DNA of 10,087 bases from an uncultured Opitutaceae bacterium (GTDB lineage Bacteria > Verrucomicrobiota > Verrucomicrobiae > Opitutales > Opitutaceae). How positions within the stretch are numbered: position 1 is the stretch's first letter; every line of letters begins with the position of its first letter. The DNA lies in assembly GCA_946482625.1 (NCBI GenBank), contig CAMLSH010000093.1, positions 1 through 10,087 on the forward strand, read 5' to 3'. The notes under the pieces were generated by a model. The model had not been told where the DNA came from, did not search any database, and worked only from the letters and a program-made list of their open reading frames with translations. The position numbers were made by a program, and so were the translations under genes. Positions 5,506 to 10,087 of the stretch are shown piece by piece.

Positions 5506-7109
5506 AAACTTCTATGAATTCCTCTTCGTTCTGGCTGAGCCCTTGTCGGCGCGGCGCGTTCCTGACGTTGGGTTTTGTTGCGACGTTGTTGGCACCGCCT
5601 CTGATCGCGGCGGGCGATGGATTGGAGCCGATTGCGCCGATTCATGCTCCCTTTGCTATGCCGCAGTTGCAGCGGCCGGTGTTTCCGACGCGGGTGTTCG
5701 ACATTCGCGAGCATGGCGCAGTGGCGGGCGGTGAGGTGAAGAACACCGCGGCGTTTGCGAAGGCGGTGGCGGTTTGCGCGGAGGCGGGCGGCGGACGCGT
5801 CCTGGTGCCGGCGGGGAAATGGCTGACGGGGCCGATCCATCTCAAGAGCAATATGGAGCTGCATCTCGCGAAAGGGGCGGAGGTGATTTTCAGCGATAAG
5901 TTTGAAGATTATCTGCCGGTGGTGCTGGTGCGGGTCGGCGGCGTGGAGCTCTACAATTATTCGCCGCTGATCTACGCGCGCGATTGCGAGAACGTGGGCA
6001 TCACGGGGCCGGGAAAACTAAACGGCAACGCGAAGGCGTGGTGGGGTTGGAAGACGAAGGAGACGAAGGAGATTTTCCAACTGGAGCCGCGCGGCGTGCC
6101 GGTGGAGAAGCGCATTTATGGCACGGTGGAGGCGGCGATACGGCCGAGCTTCGTGGTGTTTCTCAACTGCAAGAATGTGCTCTACGAAGGCTTCACGATC
6201 GGCGGCGGGCCGAACTGGACGATTCATCCGATCTATTGCGAGAACATCGTCATCCGTCGTGTGAACGTCGATACGGACGGGCCGAACAACGATGGCGTCG
6301 ATCCCGATTCGTGCCGGAATCTGTTGATCGAGCATTGCACCTTCAGCACGGGTGACGACTGCGTGGTCTTGAAATCGGGCTACAATGAAGATGGCTGGCG
6401 CGTGAACCGGCCGACGGAGAACGTGGTGATGCGGCATTGTTTCAGCAAACGCGGTCACGGCGGGCTGGTGATCGGCAGCGAGATGTCGGGCAGTGTGCGC
6501 AACGTGTACATGCACGATTGCGAATTCGACGGCACGGATCGCGCGGTGCGCATCAAGTCGCGGCGGGATCGCGGCGGCGTGGTGGAGAACGTGTGGGCGG
6601 AAAATTTGCAGCTACGTAATATGAAGTACGAAGCGGCTATCTTGAACATGGACTACACGGCGGATCGCAATGCGCTGGTCGGCGCGACGCCGCCCGTGTT
6701 TCAGAATATTCACCTGAAGAACATTGTGTGCGAAGGCGCGCCGGAGGCGCTGCGGCTGGTCGGCGCGGACGATTCGCTGATTCAGAATGTGACGTTCGAG
6801 AACGTGACGATCAGGTCGAAGAAGGGCGTGATCGCGAAGAACGTGCAGGGAATTTCGTTTAAGAACGTGCGGGTCACGCAGAGCGAAGGGCCGACGTTTA
6901 ACCTGGAGAATGCGCAGGGCGTTTCGATCATCGGAAGCGATGCAGCGAAAGGGACGAAAACGTTTGTGCGACTGGCGGGTGCGACGACGGCGGGAGTGAG
7001 CATCGCGGCCAGCGATTTGAGTGCGGCGGAAGCGGTCTCGCAGCTGGAAGGCGGGGCGGCCGAGGTGTCGCTGGCGGCGGATGTGAAACGGCCAGTGGCG
7101 AAACGCTGA
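5502..7109 (+). CDS. Exported GH28 polygalacturonase-type glycoside hydrolase
   Basis: This 535-residue protein hydrolyses alpha-galacturonide links in pectin by the inverting GH28 mechanism. The first 37 residues are a signal peptide ending near LIAA-G. Residues about 65-110 carry the N-terminal pectate-lyase-3-like strand (FDIREHGA, NTAAFAKAV, GGGRVLVPAGKW). All four GH28 signatures are present: NND264G (the NTD site), GD285D286 in STGDDC, RGH319G and R350-I-K352. The C-terminal part (about 400-525) repeats N-V-x-F-x-N-V units, as expected for helix turns. The segment GGPNWTIHPIYCENIVI (235-251) is common in bacterial exo-acting members, but exo or endo mode, and polygalacturonase against rhamnogalacturonase, cannot be settled here. 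The start ATG overlaps the preceding stop (ATGA), with no Shine-Dalgarno, indicating translational coupling. The alpha/beta hydrolase follows 14 bp downstream. Confidence 0.94.
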   Translation: MKTSMNSSSFWLSPCRRGAFLTLGFVATLLAPPLIAAGDGLEPIAPIHAPFAMPQLQRPVFPTRVFDIREHGAVAGGEVKNTAAFAKAVAVCAEAGGGRVLVPAGKWLTGPIHLKSNMELHLAKGAEVIFSDKFEDYLPVVLVRVGGVELYNYSPLIYARDCENVGITGPGKLNGNAKAWWGWKTKETKEIFQLEPRGVPVEKRIYGTVEAAIRPSFVVFLNCKNVLYEGFTIGGGPNWTIHPIYCENIVIRRVNVDTDGPNNDGVDPDSCRNLLIEHCTFSTGDDCVVLKSGYNEDGWRVNRPTENVVMRHCFSKRGHGGLVIGSEMSGSVRNVYMHDCEFDGTDRAVRIKSRRDRGGVVENVWAENLQLRNMKYEAAILNMDYTADRNALVGATPPVFQNIHLKNIVCEGAPEALRLVGADDSLIQNVTFENVTIRSKKGVIAKNVQGISFKNVRVTQSEGPTFNLENAQGVSIIGSDAAKGTKTFVRLAGATTAGVSIAASDLSAAEAVSQLEGGAAEVSLAADVKRPVAKR

Positions 7110-7110
7110 A

Positions 7111-7115
7111 CGGAG
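7111..7115 (+). promoter_or_regulatory. Shine-Dalgarno site of the alpha/beta hydrolase
   Basis: CGGAG lies 8 nt before the GTG at 7124 and only 2 bases after the polygalacturonase stop codon. This decides for the GTG start over the ATG at 7130. No other start in the window has a comparable site. Confidence 0.6.
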
Positions 7116-7123
7116 ACGCGATC

Positions 7124-8059
7124 GTGAAAATGACGTGGATGCGTGCGATGCTGGCGCTCTGGGTGAGTGGTGTGAGCGTGATCGCGGGGGCGACTGCTGC
7201 GGAGGAGCCGCGGGTGATTCCGTTGTGGCCAGAAGGTGTGCCGGGGTTGCGCGCGGATGCGGCGGTGGAGCAGGTCGTGAACAACCGGATCGTGGCGGTG
7301 CATTATCCGTCGCTGACGGTTTATGCGCCGGAGGCTGGGAAGGCGAACGGGACGGCGGTGATTTTTTGTCCCGGCGGTGGTTATGTCCGGCTGGCGATCG
7401 GCGAGGGCGGCGGGTACGAGACGAAGCGGCTGATCCAGGAAGGTGTGACGGTTTTCATGTTGAAGTACCGAATGGTCGAATACGGGCATCCGGCACCGTT
7501 GCAGGATGTGTTGCGGGCGATCCGGCTGGTGCGGGCGCAGGCGGCGGAGCTGGGCTTGAAAGCGGATAAAATCGGCGTGCTCGGGCAGTCGGCGGGCGGA
7601 CATCTGGCGGGGTGCGCGGGGATGATGTGGGATGCGGAGGATGGGAAGACAGGCGCTGCGCTGGATGTGGTGAGTGCGCGGCCGGACTTCGTGACGCTGG
7701 TTTATCCGGTGGTGACGATGACGGAGGCGTTCGCGCATAAGGGCTCGCGCGAGGCTTTGCTCGGGAAAGAACCGGCGCCCGAGCTGGCGGAAAAACTTTC
7801 GCTGGAGAAGCGGGCGCGAAAGGACGCACCGCCTTTTTTCATTGCGGCGACGATGGCGGACAAGTCGGTACCGGTGCAGAACTCGCTGCGGTTATACGAG
7901 GCGCTGCGCGGGGCGGGCGTAGCGGCGGAGATGCACGTTTACGCGCAAGGATCGCACGGAAACAGTCTCGATCCGCAGTACGGACCGACGGCGTTGTGGC
8001 CGGAGCGGATGATCGAATGGATGCGTTTCAACGGGTGGGTGGAGGAGGCGAGGAAGTAG
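7124..8059 (+). CDS. Exported alpha/beta hydrolase, probable acetyl- or other esterase of pectin side groups
   Basis: This 311-residue exported serine esterase resembles the acetyl esterase modules found with bacterial xylan and pectin enzymes. Residues 1-25 are a signal peptide (ATA-A). The mature start VIPLWPEGVPG (31-41) is typical of the group. CPGGGY (82-87) forms the oxyanion hole, GQS156AGG holds the nucleophile, D246 in MADKSVP and H278 in QGSHGNS complete the triad. Substrate is not proven; its place after CE12-CE8 and GH28 in one operon suggests removal of acetyl groups from pectin or its oligosaccharides. The start is GTG at 7124: GGAG at 7112-7115 is 8 nt upstream, against 14 nt for the alternative ATG at 7130. 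It is the only gene here with a clear Shine-Dalgarno. Its TAG stop sits inside a GTAGCGA repeat unit. Confidence 0.88.
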   Translation: MKMTWMRAMLALWVSGVSVIAGATAAEEPRVIPLWPEGVPGLRADAAVEQVVNNRIVAVHYPSLTVYAPEAGKANGTAVIFCPGGGYVRLAIGEGGGYETKRLIQEGVTVFMLKYRMVEYGHPAPLQDVLRAIRLVRAQAAELGLKADKIGVLGQSAGGHLAGCAGMMWDAEDGKTGAALDVVSARPDFVTLVYPVVTMTEAFAHKGSREALLGKEPAPELAEKLSLEKRARKDAPPFFIAATMADKSVPVQNSLRLYEALRGAGVAAEMHVYAQGSHGNSLDPQYGPTALWPERMIEWMRFNGWVEEARK

Positions 8060-8069
8060 CGAGTAGGCG
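8056..8069. repeat. Two units of a 7-bp GTAGCGA-type repeat overlapping the hydrolase stop codon
   Basis: The units are GTAGCGA and GTAGGCG; the TAG at 8057-8059 in the first is the stop codon of the esterase gene. The surrounding string GAAGTAGCGAGTAG recurs exactly at 9043-9056 upstream of the AraC gene, where five units stand in tandem. It is probably one short copy of a dispersed repeat family. Confidence 0.6.
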
Positions 8070-8132
8070 GAGGTCGGAGGCGTGGGCGGTGGTGGCGGAC
8101 GCTATTGGTAGGAAAGCGGGTGGCGTCGAACT

Positions 8133-8151
8133 CGCGGGTTGATAACCCGCG
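8133..8151. terminator. Perfect 8-bp hairpin between convergent genes, possible bidirectional terminator
   Basis: CGCGGGTT (8133-8140), loop GAT, AACCCGCG (8144-8151) form a perfect stem. It sits between the convergent stop codons of the esterase (8059) and the AraC regulator (8157), 5 bases from the latter. No T-tract follows on either strand, so it is not a textbook intrinsic terminator. It may block read-through or protect the 3' ends. Confidence 0.5.
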
Positions 8152-8156
8152 CCCAG

Positions 8157-9032
8157 TCAGCCGCGCGGACTTAGGAACGCGGATGGGGAGACGCCGTGAA
8201 TGCGTTTGAAGGTGCGCGAAAACTGAAACGGATCGATGTGGAGATCGGCGGCGATTTCACGGATGAGGCGACCGGACGAGTGAAGGCGTTCGGCCGCCCA
8301 CTGCATTTGCAGGCGCTGAAGATAGCGGTAAGGCGTCTCGCCTTGGAAGCGTTGGAAGAGGCGGCAGAGATAGGCCTCGTCGACGTGGCAGGCGGCGGCG
8401 GTTTGTTGGAGCGTGGTCAGCGCCAGGAAGTGTTGCTCGATGTGGGCGCGGCAACGTTCGAATGTCGCCATCGAACGGCGGGCGGAGGGGGAGCTGGGTT
8501 GGTTGGCGCGGATGACGGAAAGCAAGAGTAGCTCGAGCTGGAGCGCGCAACTGCGGGCGGTGTGGCGATCGTGATGGGTGCCGAAGCGGATGAGTGTGTC
8601 GAAGGCGCTGCGCACGTCGGTCGTGGTGCCGAGGCGGGTGAAGGTACCGGGCTTGAGTTCGCTCTCGCGCAACAAGGCCGAGGCGCGGGCGCCGGAGAAG
8701 TTGACGAAGTATTTTTTTAGCGGGGCGTCGTCCGCAGTGCGGATGCGGTGGCCGACGTCCGGACCGTAGGTGAAGAGCGCGCCGGGGGTGAGTTCGTGAC
8801 GTTTGCCACCGAGAACAAGTTCGCCGCGACCGGCCGCGACGAATTCGACGGATGGATACGGAAAGGTTTTGCGGTCGATGGTGTAGTCGGTCGCGCATTC
8901 CTCCCAGCCGCCGCAGACGACGGTGAGCCCGGGCGTGGGGCGGGGTCTGAGGTTCAGGTAGAAGCGGCGGGCGGCGGTGACCTGCGCTGAAACGAAGGCG
9001 GGCGCTTCGGGAGTCGGGCGCGGGGTGGGCAT
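8157..9032 (-). CDS. AraC-family transcriptional regulator with a cupin sensor domain
   Basis: This 291-residue cytoplasmic regulator probably senses a sugar and activates nearby genes. The N-terminal part (about 30-115) looks like an AraC-type cupin, with VEFVAAGRGELVLGG and LTPGALFTYGPDVGHRI. The C-terminal part (about 190-288) holds two helix-turn-helix units: LQQTAAACHVDEAYLCRLFQ (208-227), then IREIAADLHIDPFQFSRTFK (257-276), followed by the usual HGVSPSAF ending. The frame is open upstream to 9212, but I place the start at ATG 9032: residues before it would be translated from the GTAGCGA repeat and would overlap the lactonase gene, while the ATG follows a C/T-rich tract (TTCTTCCGCCCC). 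It lies 133 bp downstream of the lactonase on the same strand, possibly cotranscribed. Targets could include the pectinase operon; no binding site can be assigned. Confidence 0.9.
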   Translation of the reverse strand: MPTPRPTPEAPAFVSAQVTAARRFYLNLRPRPTPGLTVVCGGWEECATDYTIDRKTFPYPSVEFVAAGRGELVLGGKRHELTPGALFTYGPDVGHRIRTADDAPLKKYFVNFSGARASALLRESELKPGTFTRLGTTTDVRSAFDTLIRFGTHHDRHTARSCALQLELLLLSVIRANQPSSPSARRSMATFERCRAHIEQHFLALTTLQQTAAACHVDEAYLCRLFQRFQGETPYRYLQRLQMQWAAERLHSSGRLIREIAADLHIDPFQFSRTFKRIHGVSPSAFLSPRG

Positions 9033-9165
9033 GGGGCGGAAGAAGTAGCGAGTAGTGAGTAGCGGGTAGCGAGTAGGGCGGAGGCGCAAGCGTAGGCGGC
9101 GCGAGAGTGCGTTGAGGTGGAAACGCGGGCGGGCGGGCGGAATCGGAGACGTCGCGCGGCGAGCT
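9033..9165 (-). other. 133-bp spacer between lactonase and AraC genes, rich in simple repeats
   Basis: This gap holds the five-unit 7-bp repeat next to the AraC start and a GGGC run near 9127-9140. No terminator hairpin or promoter is convincing. If the lactonase and regulator are cotranscribed, the repeat array lies in the message. Confidence 0.5.
9045..9079. repeat. Five tandem 7-bp units, GTAGCGA family
   Basis: The plus strand reads GTAGCGA, GTAGTGA, GTAGCGG, GTAGCGA, GTAGGGC without gaps. The array begins 13 bp upstream of the AraC start codon. A two-unit copy lies at the far end of the same gene (8056-8069), so the regulator is bracketed by the repeat in the same orientation. No transposase or target duplication is visible. 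Confidence 0.8.
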
Positions 9166-9996
9166 TTACAGGCGGTACCACTCGACGGCGGTGCCGCCGA
9201 GGATGCGGGCACGTTCGTCGGTCGAGAGAGGCGCGGTAAAGCTTTCGATCGTTTTGTGCCAGCGGGCGTATTCGGAACTCACGAGACACGGAGGCCAGTC
9301 GGAGCCGAACATCAGGCGGCGGGGGCCGAAGGCTTCGAGGACGATGTCGAAATAGGGACGAATGTCCTCGGGGGTCCACGGGGCGAAGCCTGGGATCTCG
9401 GTGATAACTCCGGAGAATTTGCAGGCGATGCGTTCGCGGCGGGCGAGTTCTCCGATGAGCAGGCGCCACTCGCGGGGCGGGGGGCCTTGGACGGCGGGTT
9501 TGGCGATGTGATCGAGGATGAACGTTTGTCTCGGGTGGCGGTCGACGAAGTGCGTGGCCTCTTCGAGCTGGTTGGCGAAAATGAGGATATCGTAGGCGAG
9601 TCCGCGCGACGTGACTTCGCGGATACCGGCGTTGAAAGCGGGAGCGTCCAGAAAGCCGGCGGGCTGACCTTGGACGACGTGGCGAACGCCTTTAAGGCGC
9701 GGGTGGGCGCTGAAACGATCGAGCTCGGTGGCTGCGGCGGATTTTTCGGAGAGCGGCACCCAGCCCACGACGCCTCGGATGAAGTCGTTTTTATCGGCCA
9801 GTTCGAGGAGCCAACGAGTCTCCTCGGTGGTCATGCGGGCCTGGACAGCGACCGTGCCGTCGATGCCGCGCGCTTTGAGCTCGGGGGCGAGATCGGCCGG
9901 GAGATAGTCGCGGCGGATGCGGGCCATGGCATCCGAGATCCAGCCGAAGTCGTCGGTATTATAGCGCCAGAAATGCTGATGCGAATCGATCTTCAT
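9166..9996 (-). CDS. Sugar lactonase of the amidohydrolase superfamily (COG3618; L-galactono/L-fucono/L-rhamnono-lactonase)
   Basis: This 276-residue cytoplasmic enzyme should open a sugar-acid lactone to the free acid. It shows the usual order of COG3618 motifs: DSHQHFW with H6 and H8 at the N-terminus, VQAR (51-54), KGVRHVVQ (102-109), LDHIAKP (161-167), a lysine in CKFSGVITE (K193), MFGSDWP with D233, and the C-terminal GGTAVEWYRL. Length and both ends match the family. L-fuconolactonase and the L-galactono-lactonase of the Bacteroides L-galactose pathway belong here. With the L-galactose-dehydrogenase-like reductase at 3496-2543 it would form steps one and two of the same route, although about 6 kb of pectinase and regulator genes lie between them. 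The ATG at 9996 begins the metal-site strand directly and follows CCTTCCC. The exact sugar is uncertain. Confidence 0.92.
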   Translation of the reverse strand: MKIDSHQHFWRYNTDDFGWISDAMARIRRDYLPADLAPELKARGIDGTVAVQARMTTEETRWLLELADKNDFIRGVVGWVPLSEKSAAATELDRFSAHPRLKGVRHVVQGQPAGFLDAPAFNAGIREVTSRGLAYDILIFANQLEEATHFVDRHPRQTFILDHIAKPAVQGPPPREWRLLIGELARRERIACKFSGVITEIPGFAPWTPEDIRPYFDIVLEAFGPRRLMFGSDWPPCLVSSEYARWHKTIESFTAPLSTDERARILGGTAVEWYRL

Positions 9997-10087
9997 GGGA
10001 AGGTGTAGCTAGCGTGCGAGACGGAGGGAACGGGCCAAGTGAGAAAGTGGTTTCCCGCTGACGCGAAATTTCACTGCACATCGCCGC

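Noticed and set aside
8056..9079. Insertion sequence or transposon carrying the AraC gene
   Set aside because: No transposase, no terminal inverted repeats and no target-site duplication; only short direct repeats are present.
9045..9079. CRISPR-like array
   Set aside because: The units are 7 bp and contiguous, with no spacers and no cas gene.
9033..9212. N-terminal extension of the AraC regulator by 60 residues to an ATG at 9212
   Set aside because: The extension would be translated through the GTAGCGA repeat array, overlap the lactonase gene by 47 bp and add Arg/Pro-rich sequence not seen in the family.
9997..10087. Possible 5' end of another minus-strand gene at the right edge
   Set aside because: The 91 bp show no conserved peptide or clear start. 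They are more likely the lactonase leader and promoter, but no promoter boxes are convincing.

Overview
The window is a GC-rich (roughly two-thirds G+C by eye) stretch of a Gram-negative carbohydrate degrader. Three exported enzymes and a non-lipidated periplasmic binding protein point to a diderm cell. Most start codons lack a Shine-Dalgarno sequence and follow a C/T-rich tract. Short 7-bp and 9-bp tandem repeats lie between genes. With the pectin and L-sugar gene content this suggests a verrucomicrobium of the Opitutaceae type. That placement is inferred from style and gene content, not from a marker gene.

Left part, minus strand, read right to left: an aldo-keto reductase closely resembling plant L-galactose dehydrogenase (3496-2543), a zinc alcohol dehydrogenase (2417-1401), a sugar ABC transporter substrate-binding protein (1151-210) and the first 36 codons of its ATPase, cut by the window edge (108-1). 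Middle part, plus strand, divergent from that block: a two-domain rhamnogalacturonan acetylesterase (CE12) / pectin methylesterase (CE8) fusion (3781-5505), a GH28 polygalacturonase overlapping it by 4 bp (5502-7109), and an exported alpha/beta hydrolase, probably an esterase (7124-8059). Right part, minus strand: a COG3618-type sugar lactonase (9996-9166) followed by an AraC-family regulator (9032-8157), which converges on the hydrolase with a hairpin between them. No RNA gene, insertion sequence or CRISPR array was seen.

Proposed logic: the plus-strand enzymes de-esterify and cut pectin outside the cytoplasm. The flanking minus-strand genes supply uptake and oxidation of a minor pectin sugar. 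Reductase, lactonase and zinc dehydrogenase are the three enzyme families of the L-galactose to D-tagaturonate pathway known from Bacteroides vulgatus. D-tagaturonate is also an intermediate of D-galacturonate catabolism, so both products of pectin breakdown could converge there. L-galactose occurs in rhamnogalacturonan II. L-fucose is the main alternative substrate, because the first two families also serve the oxidative L-fucose pathway. A near-perfect palindrome just before the pectinase operon shares its core with sites ahead of the transporter gene, which hints at common control.
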